A DNA stretch of 64,000 nt, from assembly GCA_021464415.1 (NCBI GenBank), contig CM038467.1:9255411-9319410 (forward strand). Direction: 5' to 3'. This document shows positions 10,458 through 23,205 of the stretch, in pieces. Both the position numbers and the translations under genes were made by a program. The stretch comes from Lonicera japonica (taxonomy: Eukaryota; Streptophyta; Magnoliopsida; Dipsacales; Caprifoliaceae). A model generated the notes under the pieces. The model ran no database searches and had not been told where the DNA came from. It saw nothing but the letters and a program-made list of their open reading frames with translations. Numbering within the stretch: the stretch's first letter is position 1; each line of letters starts with the position of its first letter.

Positions 10458-13247
10458 TCTTTTAGCCATGGTCTTGCTTCAATGTCGTTCAAGAGAGTGT
10501 ACAGATTCATTCATTTTTTTTTCTTTTCATTTACATAATTTGAAGTGTTTGCTAAGGCATATCACAATTTATTTGGCTTATAAGTAAGTATAGAGCCTTT
10601 CTTCATCAAATTACCTCCACATTCCAAGTTTTGCTCTTTCTCCTTCTGTTTCTAAACTTCACTGTTTTATAAAGGAATAATTTTTGTAACTTCATTACGA
10701 ATATGCATACTTTTGATTTTGGAAGAAGAATATTTGTAGTGTAATTGAGTTTCATGTTTGTAGTTAACATTGAACTTTTATGATGAGTGAGTGGATGTGT
10801 TTCGGTGGTAAATAACCCTATCCGAACTAATTTAGAGGTATCAAGTTTGAGTGTTAATCACTGCAAGTGAAGTGAAGTATTTTTTTTCCCATATATTTAA
10901 ACAATTGATGTAATGGTGTAGTTCTTTCCAATATATAGAATACTTAAATTTTTTGTTGAGAAGTGACCTTGTGTGTGTGTGTGTGTGACATAGAGAGAGA
11001 GGAGAGAGGGATGGTAATTATTTTTGCTTTGAATTGAAGAGAAGGTGAGTGAGAGTTGAAAAATTGGAAGAGTGAGTGAAGTGATGAAGATATTTTTAAG
11101 AAGGGGAGAAGGGGAGGGGGTGCATTTTAATAATGTTCTCGAAAATGGCATGTAATTAAGTTGAAGGTGGGTTGTTTAGTCACCTACCGTAGAACAAGAC
11201 AAGCACTTCTCACTTCCCTTTCTTTCTTTCTTCAACTTTAGTTAGTGTGCGCTCTAGTGGATGTTAATTACTATAATATTTTTGTTCCCATTGACTATGC
11301 TAAGTTAATAATAGTACGAGTACGACTACATTTTTACCAACCGCAAGTGTAATATTTTTTTTTTTCACTTATTGTATTAATATATATTTGTGTTAAAAAT
11401 AAAAAAATAGTATCATGATGGCTGGAAACGTTTGATTACCAAATAATTGTAGTTTTCATGGAACACATATTTCACGACTCGATTTCATAATAATATAAAA
11501 AATAAAATAAAATAATTTAAGTGATAAGATGAAAAATAATTTTAGTGATATAGTGAGATACTCTCTATTTCATGCTTATTATTTTGAATATGTCTTTCAT
11601 ATTTTTTTCTTCACTACCGCCTAAAGAAATTTTTTTCATGAAAGAAGATAAAAAGTAAGAGCTAATCTTACACATCTCTCAACGTATTTTTCACAAAATA
11701 CATTATTTTTTTTACTATTTTTCATTTTGTTATCAAATGAAGCCTAAATATTTGTATACGACGAAACCACACTTAATATCAATTCCTAACTCCACCACTA
11801 TTTTTAGCTCCACTATAACTTTTATAAAGAACACTGGTTTGTTAGAAGTTATTTTCGAAAAATAAAGGTAGGTTGTCAAAATTATTCGCGGATGATAAAA
11901 AAGAAGGAAAATACGACCTTTTCTGAAAGCAATTTTTAGATTTAAGAATGTTTATTTTTTGCCCAAGAAACAAAGAGGGGTCAACTGCCTCCCTACAGCC
12001 ATTCTAGGTAAGGCAAAAACTCCAAGTAGTATTTTGAAGTTTAACAATCTGCGTGGTCACAAATAAATCCAGAAACCTAATGTGAGGGCGATAATAACTA
12101 GAATATTGAGAAGACTAAGTCCATAGTTTGGCATCAATTCAAAAGATGAGATGAGCATAGATGCTCATCTTTGCTATAATCTATATTGCTCATATTTTTT
12201 CATTATTTAAATTTATCTACCTATTAAAATTGGTTGTGAAAGGTCACATTAACCCTAATAGGCCCAACAAACAGTCATACTAGACGTTGAGGCCCAGGCT
12301 AGATTGTTTACGATACGACCCGGATCCATTGCCAGCTCGACCCGGCTCACTTCAACACATGATTGTAAATCACAAAGACAAGAACCGTTCTGATTCTTAA
12401 ACCCAACATTCAAAATCTCATATGTACTGTATATATTCTCTTTCTCGAATTCAATCCCAATCAAATCAATCCAGATAAACGTAAAAGACCTCTCCTTGAT
12501 CAAACTCATCAATTCCTGATTGATTTCTACAAGCACTTCTTCATTCTCTGTAATTATCAGAAGCAAAACCCTAATAAACGGTACTACTCTCTCATACACA
12601 TGTTATATGCATAAAAACACTGTACTACCGTAGTTTAAAGGATTAATTATGTTAATTTTCTGAAAATTTTGATGCGAATTTATCCTAGATGGAGAAGGTA
12701 TTTCCATACATATGACGATGTATTATTCGTTAATTAAACTTTATTTCCTGGCAGTTGAAGTGCATAAATTTAGGAGAGATACCATATACCCTATCCATCC
12801 TTGAATGCGTCAGACTCATGTGTATTAGTGTTATATATATATATATATATTTGCATTTTCATACGTATTGGACATGCAAATTTAAAGAACTGTGATGAAG
12901 ATTTCTTCATGTTGTATGTCCTCAAACCATTTGTATTTGTACTCCAACGGATTTATGTACCAATTAGACAGTTAGGGTGAATGGTTGTGATGCATCCCAA
13001 CATCATCCTTAATGTAAGAAGTTTAGTCTCTTTTAAAGAATTGAAGTATATGCTTTTTATGTTGGAACTTTGAAACTTCTGTATTTTAATGTCATCCTTT
13101 TGATGCTTCCAATATTCCATCCTTGCGTAAGATTGCATTGTATGACATGTTTGGCTATTACGTCCTTTTAATTGGTTGTGATATTTTTACATTTTGCGAT
13201 ATAAGTTGTACGCATGTTCTATATCCATGTATATATATGTTTTATAG
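10458..13247. other. 3' region of the C2H2 gene, a MITE-like repeat, and the 5' leader of the next gene
   Basis: Several AATAAA-like signals lie at 10,670-10,700. A (GT)n run is at about 10,971-10,987, followed by GA-rich DNA. At about 11,420-11,745 there is a probable MITE whose right end (TTGTTATCAAATGAAGCCT) inversely matches its left end (GGCTGGAAACGTTTGATTA) and which resembles copies near 25.8, 37.6 and 63.3 kb. The stretch 12,440-12,590 is leader-like and ends near AAACCCTAATAAACG/GTACTA. This may be the non-coding first exon of the coiled-coil gene, because the coding ATG at 13,248 directly follows an acceptor (TTTTATAG). A (TA)n tract is at about 12,833-12,850. The open frame on the minus strand at 12,255-12,599 looks like chance. 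Confidence 0.4.
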
Positions 13248-16200
13248 ATGTCTATGGGTTCCAGTAGTGGTAGCAACAACTCTTTTGATGCTGAGGAGCT
13301 ATCACAGATTCAGACAAGATGTATACAGGTGCAATTCTGGCCCAAGTGTTCTCTTAGATTTAGCTTTATTTTCAAAGAAATGAAGCTTACTATATGCATG
13401 TATCTTGCTGCTGTATGCATCACCAAAGTTTAATAGGACCTATCTTCACTCTCTTTTTTTTTTCCTGGATAACCATGGGTATCGGGGTCCCTCCCCCACT
13501 AATTCCATGAGGCCCTGGTTGCTAGACCGGGAAGTGCCCCCAGTGGCCCAAGAAAGGTTTCACGTAGCGGGGAATTGAACTTGAGACCGTGAGCCTACCA
13601 CACAGTCCCAAGTTCGCCCTTACTGTTGTGGCAACCCCCTTTATGAAATCTGGGGTTCTTGTGATATCTGCTTTTATTTATTAGGATGTGTGCTGTTGCT
13701 ATTTTACATTTTTATCTTTTAATCCCATAATGCATTCATATATAGGTACTTTTCATACTCAAACTTTCTCTGTTATTGTTTCTGGATGTAGCTAAGGAAA
13801 GAAAAAGACTTGTTGAGGGAATCACAATCTCAAAGCTTTGAACTGATCAGAGTAATTTCTTGTCTTGGTTGCTTCACTGATCTTTGTGGAATATGTTGCA
13901 TGTAGCATATGTCTATATGATGAATTATGTCTGGTTTCTTCTTGACACTTTTGGCTTGTTTTGACTTTTGAAGGCTTTTGCGTAAAAGGCTTTGCTGCAT
14001 TGAATGTAATTAAATTATGGACCCATAACCACATTATGGTGAAAAATGGGAACATAGCTAATTAAGGAGTTTGATGCACTGTATTGTATGGTTACTACTT
14101 GGACATTTTTACTCGCCTCATTACAAAGGATGCATTTTTGCCACTAAATGAAATGTCCATAGGTTCAGGAGGCATTCAAACAAAGTGGATGCTAAATTCT
14201 GTCCTAGTTGTTTATTTAAGTTTATGTACTGATATGACTGCTATGTCATACCACCCAAACAGCTAACAGAATATATCAAACAATATATAATAACAAAAAG
14301 TTTAAGATGTAATATATTAGACAATATGAATGCTCGAATTATTTTATATTATCTAGTGTGCTCAATATAGTTTTGTCTTGTTCCTTGTTGCCTAACTGCA
14401 GTCACCTAAAGGACATATTCCATGGTGCAAATAGTTATTAGCTGAACTATTTTGGGCCTTAATACTCATAATTTTCAGACATAATCTTGCAACTGCTTCT
14501 CATGACGAGAAAGAATGTTAATTTATTTGCGTTAGTTTTTCTACTTGTTTCCACTATAAATTTAGACGTGCCATCAACTTTCCCCTTTAACTTTCTTAAA
14601 GCTTTGCTGATGTTCATGAGAAAAAAAAAGAAAAAAGAAAATAGAAAAAAAATTCAATGCTGTTTTTACCAGAGGAACTGAATCTTTGATTTTATTTGGT
14701 GTAGAGGCTGGAACAACATGTGAAGAAATTATCTGAAGCTTGCGCAGAAGACAAGGAACAGATGGTGAAGTTGGAAAGAGAGCTAAGTAATTGCTCTCAA
14801 GAAATAGGTAGTGCTGATACGGTATATTGATGTCTACATGCTTAAATTCCTGGATCGTGTATAGCAGTGATGCATCTCAGGGTTGCTCATTTAGTTTGAT
14901 TAAATTGTATGGTCTTTATAATTTTTAGCATGGGCCTTATCTGGAATAAATTGTAATGGTCTACATTGTAAACATCCATACCACTTAAGCCTATTCCACT
15001 CTCTAATTACCAATTTTTTTCTAAGGCATTGTTTTTGAGATCTGTCTCTTCAAGCACATCTCATCCACCTTAAAATTTCAAATATCAGTACATGAAGGCA
15101 TTGCTTTTATGCTGCAAGTATTTTTTATTTTTTTTTAGGTTTAACCCAATAAAACATTTCTCACAGATTACCTGCAGGACCAACTAAATGCAAGGAACAA
15201 TGAGGTAAACTGTCTGGGTGATCATGCCCAAAGCCTTGAGTTGAAAGTCACAGACATGGAAAACCTAGAGGCGATGGTTGGCAGTTTAAGGGAAGAATTA
15301 AAGAGGTCCGACACAGAGCACTTGTTCTTAGTGCAGGAATTAGAGAACAAAGAATTAGAGCTAAAAAACTCACGACTACGCATAGAGAAACTAGAGGAGA
15401 AACTTTCATTAGTTAGATTGGAGTATCAATGTGAAGTAGAGAGCATGAAGCTTGATTTGATGTCCTTTGAGCAGAGTTTCTTTGAAGCTGACAAAATTGA
15501 GGAAGGGTCTACTGAAGAAAAAGCTAGCATAGATGGAATGATTAAAAATTTGGAGTTTCAAATCAAGGAAGCTCAGAATGTTATTAAACGCTTAGATGAG
15601 GAAAATAAGGAACTGAGGGAGAAGCTTGATACATCTGAAAGGAATGCCAGATTATTTTGCCAAAAGATGGAAAATCAATTTCCAGATTGGCTGGAAAACA
15701 AGGATGCTCAATCCTCATCAAGTGAACCAGAGAAAGATACAAGGTGTGACAAGTATATGTATGTACTCTTCAGCGTTTGATGGATAAGTTAATTACATAG
15801 AGTATATTTTTGTTGTAGAATGTTACCATAGAGTAAATTATTTTGCGTATGTGCATGTCATTTATCTCTTTTAATAGTTTGAATTATTCGTGCATCATTT
15901 TATGTAGTTTTGGTGGGGGGTGGGAAGTTTATGAACCGAACATCTTCTTCCTTGAGAACCTCTAGGTGAGGGAAAGAAAAGGTTGATTGTGAGCTCTCGC
16001 TTGTGGAACCATTGAGCCGTGTTTTTATTATCACCTACTGTAATTTAGATCTTTCTTCTTTTTTGGGAAAAAGGAAAAATACCATTTAAATTGAAAAATG
16101 CTACTCTGCAGCAATTTCAAATTTTCTCATATGTAGTACTGTTTATCCGTTTCTATTTAATGGTGAATTTGATTCTCTAGGGTTGTCTGGGCTCTGCGTA

Positions 16201-18074
16201 TAGCACCACTTCTGATAAAATTACATACAATAGAAAATTTTGAACTGAGGGTTTATACTTAAGTGATTTGCTTGAAATAGTATATTTTGCCAATCTCAAG
16301 TTTGAGAGCACCACTTTCAGAAAAATCTCTCCGGATTATGAATCACAGGCTCACAGCTAGTCATAACATTTTCTGTCTAGTGATACTCATTGCTTTTCAC
16401 ATAATTGCCTTGTCAAGAGGCAATTTTGTGAAAACTTCTATCTCTATTATTTATTTCTAAACCTGTTCCCATACAAAGGGCATAGACTTTCACCAGCTAA
16501 TGCCTCCTTTTTTTTTGGGTGAAATTTGAACAAATATATAAATCAACAAACTATACAGCAAGTCAAAAATAAAAGGTACAGTAGCAAAACTACACTTGGA
16601 CTAATAGTCCAAACAAAACCTATCCCAAACCTAATAATTCATCTGCCTAAACAAGCAAAACATTCTCTCTTAAACTCCTTTCTCTACACAATGACCAATT
16701 AGAAAAGTTATCTTGCTCCTCCATTTTCATGTTGCTTCCCGTATCAGCTCCTCAAATTTACACAGCACCTGCTCCCATTTTGTAGCCGTATGCTTAAAAA
16801 TTCTGCTGTTCCTCTCTTTCCAAATATGATACACAGTAGCAGCCAAGGTACTGCCTCTTGATAGGTGCCATATGGCTTTTTATATGTCTCTCTAATAACT
16901 ATCTGCCTTCACCAAGTTGACATTCTTTGTAATACATTACGTTTGTTTTCCTGCCCTCGAAGCATCTGCGGTGAAATTTTGGGCCCACTCCTCTCCAAAC
17001 TGGTCAATACAAGAAGGGGGCCAGATGTAGATTTGAAGGACAAGATGGAGAATATGTCATGTCAGATACGTGAATATGAACTTCTTGTGAGGCAGCTTAA
17101 GGTATACTACGTTTATCTAAGCAGTGGTCTTTTATATTTTGGTAAAAGGAAAAAAGGAGGGATGACTAAATGCATAGCCCAAGCCTTTTCTTCTTGTTCG
17201 ATTTCTGATTCTTGAATAATAATGCCAGTTCTTGGGTTCAAACAACAGGTCTCTTTTATAAATCACTTAATTCTAACATGTTGTCAGATAATTTTTTTGA
17301 GTCGACTTCTTGGGTGAAGTTTTCAATAGAAGATTGTGGCTTCTTTTATCTATAACTATCAAGTAACAAGGTAAAAAACATACCAGGAACTTTTCGTGCT
17401 GGGAGTTATGCAACTGTGCATTATTAAGGGCCATTATGAAAAGTATTAAGTAGTTTTCCTTTTTTGGGGGTTGGATAGGGTTTTTATTACCTTCAGACAA
17501 GTAGTAGGTCATAGAGGAGTTTTCAAAGCACAGTAGTCGGTAGTGGCATGCTACTATATTTGGCCTTTATTTAGCTTAAGACTGCACCAATGATATCACT
17601 TTTTCATTGGACATGGCATTGTAAAATCACTCAGTCTAAATGCTTTAGCAATTTGTCTGATCAACTGAATCTGGATTAGATTCCTAGCAAATAAATCACA
17701 TGTTAATATGCAACTTAAAGTGAGTACAAATTGTTACCAGGAAGAACTAAGAGACGAAAAGTTGAAGGCGAAGGAAGAAGCAGAGGATTTAGCTCAAGAA
17801 ATGGCCGAGTTAAGGTACCAAATAACAGGGTTGTTGGAGGAAGAGTGCAAACGCCGTGCTTGCATTGAACAAATATCTTTACAGCGAATAGCTAAGTTGG
17901 AAGCTCAGGTAACTTGATATTTAGACTTGTTCTTCTCATGCTGTGTACTTTTTTGTGACTTGTGATAAAGAGAATTTGTACTGATTCCTCAACTTCATTC
18001 TTCTTGTTGCAATCAAGATTGAAAAAGAACGGTGTAAATCCTTCAACGATGCCAGGCATATCTGTGAAGAATAG
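13248..18074 (+). CDS. Plant-specific coiled-coil protein (myosin/USO1-like annotation class), function unknown
   Basis: Seven coding exons join in frame: 13248-13328, 13792-13851, 14705-14807, 15167-15743, 16963-17101, 17741-17908 and 18018-18074, giving 394 aa. All use GT-AG introns and the phases agree. The product starts MSMGSSSGSNNSFDAEEL and is then almost entirely heptad-rich coiled coil (LRKEKDLLRESQSQSFELI, KLSEACAEDKEQMVKLERE, KLKAKEEAEDLAQEMAELR). It ends with DARHICEE. There is no motor, membrane or signal segment. The sequence resembles plant proteins annotated only as myosin-heavy-chain-related or USO1-like, and I know no demonstrated function. Two introns carry retroelement insertions. 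The start follows a leader intron. The C terminus is short, so an alternative final exon is possible. Confidence 0.85.
13454..13640 (-). mobile_element. tRNA-derived SINE in intron 1 of the coiled-coil gene
   Basis: Read on the minus strand it has a head with TGTGGTAGGCTCACGG (A-box-like), then GGTCTCAAGTTCAATTCC, a close match to a Pol III B box. A body of about 110 bp follows (CCCGATACCCATGG near the end), then an A run (the T run 13454-13463 on the + strand). Much higher GC than the surrounding intron supports an insertion. I found no clear target duplication, so it is old. The placement inside intron 1 (13329-13791) leaves the splice sites intact. Confidence 0.7.
16506..16885 (-). mobile_element. 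3' end of an L1-type LINE, antisense in intron 4 of the coiled-coil gene
   Basis: The minus strand reads VYHIWKERNSRIFKH followed by KWEQVLCKFEELIREA, the signature of the linker and C-terminal tail of plant LINE ORF2 proteins (zf-RVT region). It ends in an A run (T run at 16507-16516 on +). It is severely 5' truncated, contains stops, and lies about 80 bp before the acceptor of exon 5 (16963). Confidence 0.75.
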
Positions 18075-19691
18075 AAATCTGCTCCAGTAAAAGCTATATG
18101 GTTTATCTTGTGGAGTATGAGGTTTGTTTTTTACCCTTATTTGTCTTCTTAATCTGCGTTAGACATGGTTAGAGTTGACACGGCAAAAATCAACACATCC
18201 AGTGATCCCGTCCAGGCCTGCCAAAAAGGCAAAAATATTAGCAGTTGGTATATTATTAATTTCCTTGCGGGCAATTATCGGTTGTTTTATATAATGTGTA
18301 TATAGTATGTGTATATATTGTGTATTATTTAAGATTTGTCAGGGGAATTGTTTCGCGATTCATGAATCTTATAACAAGATTTTTCTTAATTCATCTAAAT
18401 TAAAAAGTAAATTGAAAGTGTTACTGACTGTCTTCGAGGAAACTCCTGGACAGACTAAGCCCAACCCGGTTCAAGTGAACCTGCGGCGCTCAATGGCCCA
18501 CCATAACCTGGTACAACCTGCCCATTTACCAGGTCTTATTTTAATGAAATATAGCTACACTGCATTTACGTATCCGTGTGCGAGTATAATAGTACCACAC
18601 TGGTGAAAATTAAAACATTTATATGATGGTGCTCGTGCAATTGAACCGAGACGAACTAGAACAAGGACACTAAGCACACCTCCCCTCCCAAAACACACTA
18701 TCGAACATGTGAATATGACCAAAAATATTTATGTTTATGAATTTTCCTGTTTTTAATATTAACGTCCTGATCTTTATCCAAATTATGTAGCAGGTGCCAG
18801 TATTGGTGCTTCATATGTAATTATAATTGGCCAAGCTGTGATGGTAAAATGTTGTAATATCTGGCCTCAGCGAGGAGTATTGAGATGAAAAGTTCCAAAA
18901 TTGGAGTTTGATAGACGTTGCAGCACTACGAGTTATTACAAGATGTACAGATTTGTGGATTTACTGGTATTTTATTAGTAAGATTTTGCATTGTAGTTTT
19001 GCAACTTCTTGTTTGTTTGCACGTTTGAGAGAGAATTGGGAGATTAAGTCAAAAGGCGGCATTGTTTATGCTTTAAATGTGTTGAATAGAATTACAAGAA
19101 TAGAAAGAACCAAAAGACTATCGGTAGTTTTGATGTAATCAAACAGTGACACCTGGCGTAACCTTACTGTTGTTAGTTCAACAAAAATATAAGTTAATGA
19201 GTGGAGTATTAACAGTTTCAAGTTGTATAAGTGCTGACTTAATAAGTTAACGGCCGTGATTATTTAATATTTATTAACATAATAATAATTCATTTGAAAA
19301 CGTTAATAATATACATAGTTATATAATATTATATATGTACATTTATATTAAAAATATAAATGTGTGTAATTTGTATAAATTTTACATATATATTTATTAA
19401 TTCAAGTTAAATTTATAAGATATATACATATAATATTGTATAATCAAACATATTTTTTTATTATATATATACTTAATGAATAATAATGAATCATATTAAA
19501 TAATTTGTTAAAACTCAAAGTAATAACATCAAAAATATAATAACATTTGATAAAAAATCACTTGTTTAAATTTAAAAGAACTTTCAAAATACGGTAAAAT
19601 CTGACACAATTGCAGTATGGGCGCGTCGCTATGACTATTCACAGATTCAAATTGCAATAAAGTTAATGTAGGACTGTGAACGAAAAAAGAA
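18075..19691. other. Gene-free AT-rich region downstream of the coiled-coil gene
   Basis: I see no gene or clear mobile element. 19,250-19,560 is an extreme AT stretch. The short open frames here (such as 18,307-18,606 and 18,908-19,138) show no domain or splice context. Confidence 0.4.
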
Positions 19692-20003
19692 GAGTAAATG
19701 ACCTATTTGCACCTCAAACTATGTATAGTATTTTAATTTGTACCCTAAATTTTTATTTGTTTCAGTTTGTACTCTAAACTTTAAAAATCGATTTTAAATG
19801 TACATTCTGTCAACATTCCGTGATTATTCTAACAGAAACTGTGTAAAAGGAGGAGGATAGGAAGGGTAAAAATGTAAAAAGAGACACTTTTCTTTATTTT
19901 CCTCCATTTCTCCCATCTTTTCCCTCCATTTTCCCATTTTCTCTCATTTGACACACATGTATATACGTATATATCCATCTCTCCCACACACATAAACAAT
20001 GAA

Positions 20004-20034
<31 letters not shown>

Positions 20035-20464
20035 CGTATATATCCATCTCTCACTCAAATGGTATTTTTACACACACATAAACAATGAAACACACACATA
20101 TATATACGTATATATTTATCTCACTTAAATGGTGTTGTTTTTTTTGTTCTGTTGAAATGGGGAAGGGAAATGGGAGAGATGGATATATACGTATATACAT
20201 GTGTGTCAAATGGCGGGAAATGGGGGAAATTGAGGGAAAAGATGGGAGAAATGGAAGGAAATAAGGAAAAGTGTCTCTTTTTACATTTTTGCCCTTCCTA
20301 TCCCTCTCCTTTTACAGTTTCTGTTAGAAAAATCATGGAATGTTGACGGAATGTGCATTTAAAATCAATTTTTGAAGTTTAGGGTGCAAACTGGAACAAA
20401 TGAAAGTTTGGGGTACAAATTAAAATACTGTACATAATTTGGGGTGCAAATAGGTCATTTACTC
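19692..20464. mobile_element. 773-bp MULE-type MITE/foldback element with exact 9-bp target duplication
   Basis: The element begins GAGTAAATGACC and ends GGTCATTTACTC, flanked on both sides by AAAAAAGAA (19683-19691 and 20465-20473), an exact 9-bp duplication typical of Mutator-like elements. The two arms of about 290 bp are inverted copies (TTTGCACC, TTCCGTGATTATTCTAACAG, TTTGACACACATGTATATACG). The centre is composed of (CA)n and (TA)n with repeated TATACGTATATA. There is no coding capacity, so it must have been moved by enzymes supplied elsewhere. It sits about 850 bp upstream of the SNARE gene's ATG. Confidence 0.92.
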
Positions 20465-20559
20465 AAAAAAGAAAAAGAAAAGAAGCACAAAATTATATAA
20501 CTTATGCTGCTGCAATTTCTTACCAATTTCCACCTATTGATATTATACTTTTCTTGACA

Positions 20560-21322
20560 GTGATTTATAGAAAGTCCTTCCATCATCAAACTTTCGGACC
20601 ATCTCCCTCTAGATTCCATTTTGTGGCCTCGTCGCGCTCTCTCTCTCTCTAGTTCAAGATTTTCTCTCTTTTTGAAATTTCAGGTATTTTCTGCTTTTGC
20701 CTTTTGGGTTTTGTTGCCAACACTAAATTACCCTCTTCCTCTTACGAAATTCATACGTACATAAAGGTATTCACACTTCAAATTAATCTTTTTAGAAACT
20801 AATCAGTTTTGGGGTTTCTCTCTCTGAAAGAAAAAGAAAAAAATGTTTTGTTTTTTCTGAAACTAATATATTGTTTACCACGATATGGAGTTTTTGGTTC
20901 TCTTAGGAAATTTCTCATGAGTTTGTGATTGTTTCATTTATGGGTTTGTGGTCTGAATTGCCAACATCATTCTGCTTCATTATTTTAAAATCACTTTGAT
21001 TTGTTTCCTTTCCTTTCCTTTCCTTTCCTTGTACGTTGTTTGATCTTTGATTGTTTTAAATTTCCATATGTTGATTTACAAGTCATCGTCAGTTAGAACC
21101 ATCCTTTAGTCTTGAAGATTTCGTTATCCACTTCGAAAAACATTTTTTGAATTGTTTTTTTTTTTTTTTTATCTGGGTGATGCTATTTTCGTTTACTCGA
21201 ACAATCGAACTGATTCAATTTGTTGAAATTCTACAGATTCCTTTGTATCTTTGATCAATTACCACTCGGGTTCTTCAACCCGTTAACTGCCTGATCAAAT
21301 CCTCCATTTTCCTAGTTCAAAT
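20560..21322 (+). promoter_or_regulatory. Leader of the SNAP33-type gene with a probable 5' UTR intron
   Basis: A CT-rich tract (20637-20651, initiator-like pyrimidine patch) precedes TTTCAG/GTATTTTC (donor at 20684). After a T-rich stretch the acceptor CTACAG lies at 21231-21236. This gives a leader intron of about 553 bp and a second leader exon of 86 bp before the ATG. Leader introns are common in plant housekeeping genes. A (TTTCC)n repeat lies at about 21,006-21,028. Inferred from splice signals only. Confidence 0.5.
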
Positions 21323-23172
21323 ATGTCTGGTCTTAAAAAATCCCCCTTGAATAAAAATCCTTTCGATTCCGACAGTGAGTCAGATAATCCACAAACCCTT
21401 AAATCCTCAACAACAACTTCTTCAAAACCTACTCAATTAACCACGGATCCTAGCACCAACCCTTTTGATGATGATGTTAAAGGGACCTCTTTATCTTCAT
21501 ACTCCCATACTTCAGCACTCCGAAACAAATACAAGCATGACTTTAGTGATTCGGGAGGATTGGATAACCAGAGTGTGCAAGAATTGGAGGGTTATGCTGT
21601 ATACAAGGCTGAAGAGACTACAAAAACAGTCAACAGTTGCCTAAAGATAGCCGAGGACATTAGGGAGGATGCTACTAAGACTTTGGTCACCTTGCATCAC
21701 CAGGGCGAACAAATCACGAGAACCCACATGGTTGCTGCTGATATTGACCAAGATCTTAGCAGGGTATAGCTCATTTATTTTGCTTGTATCTTAACTTAGC
21801 TTTTATTTTAATTTGACGGCTTGAAACTTGAAGAGTGTATGAGTACAGAGTTATTAATTATTTGAATTTAGCGTGTATGCAAGACTAACTTACACTATCC
21901 CTTTGGTTAATCTCGTGGTTTGAGAATGTTTTTTCTTTAAAGTTCGTCTTAACAAAAATAGGTATCATAACTTACATTTTTGTTATAAACCATCCTAATT
22001 ACTGTATTTCAAGTAACATGTATATAGCGTCAGTGTATTTGACTCTACAAAGGATGCTTCCATTTGTGAAATTTCCGGATCACTGAAACACTCTAGTTGA
22101 TTGCTAGCAGCCAGCATATATCTCTTATTTAGATCTTGATTATCTGTTATTGTAGTAGATCGTGCTTCATTCATCCCATTATCAAGAGTCCTCTTTTGTG
22201 TTATTGTGTGATCTTTTGAGCTTTTTTTAGCAGGGTGTGCATTTACATTACTGCATATGTACCTGGTGAGGGAGTCATTAGTGGCAAGCTAACTTAGAAG
22301 TTATTAGAATTGCTCATAAGAGTATGGTTAAGTGAATAGTTTTATAATCTAGAATGAGACCTAAAGTATTTGATGTTTAATTTCAGGGTGAGAAGCTTTT
22401 GGGAAGTCTTGGGGGCATGTTTTCAAAGACTTGGAAGCCTAAGAAGACTCGTTCTGTAACTGGGCCAGTTCTCATTGGAGGTTATATACTTATATTCTTA
22501 AAATACTTTATGAATTGTTTTTCATTTCTTTCGCGTTCAAAATCTAATTATAGACCATTTTGAAACATTTTGGGTACCAAGCGTACCGAAGAGGAGATAG
22601 GATTAGATCATCATGTTGTCTGGTTTGAGTACTTATTTTGCAGATGGCCCAACCCAAAGAAATGGTAACCACTTGGAGCAGAGAGAGAGATTGGGAATCA
22701 ATCGAGCACCTAAGGGCCACTCAAACGTTCGAACACCACCTCCTGAACCGATAAATGCACTGCAAAAAGTTGAGGTATCATTGACTTTTGCATTTTTTAA
22801 GAATGCACTAATTTCATCAGAATCAATGGTCTAGAGCAAAAACTTGTTTCCAATTGTTAGTTTTGGTTCTTTGATTATGTTTTGAAAAGGAATAGTGATC
22901 TCTTAATTTGGGACTGAGGGAATATTTGGGGTGGTGTTAATATTACGAGATTATGATTTGACGCCTAAAGGTAGTGGTTAGTGTGCTTTTTTTTCCTTTT
23001 CTTCTTGTGGCTCGTAACGAGGATTAATATCTGCTAACAATTTTTAGCTTATTTTTTCCATTAACAGGTAGAGAAAGCAAAGCAAGATGACAGTCTCTCG
23101 GATTTGAGTAATCTATTGGGTGAACTCAAGGATATGGCTATTGACATGGGATCTGAAATTGACAAGTCTCTT

Positions 23173-23205
<33 letters not shown>

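Noticed and set aside
12255..12599. 114-codon minus-strand open frame
   Set aside because: Antisense to the leader-like segment of the coiled-coil gene; no recognisable domain.
16865..17215. 116-codon frame as a separate gene
   Set aside because: It is exon 5 of the coiled-coil gene read through both splice sites, with its start in LINE-derived intron.
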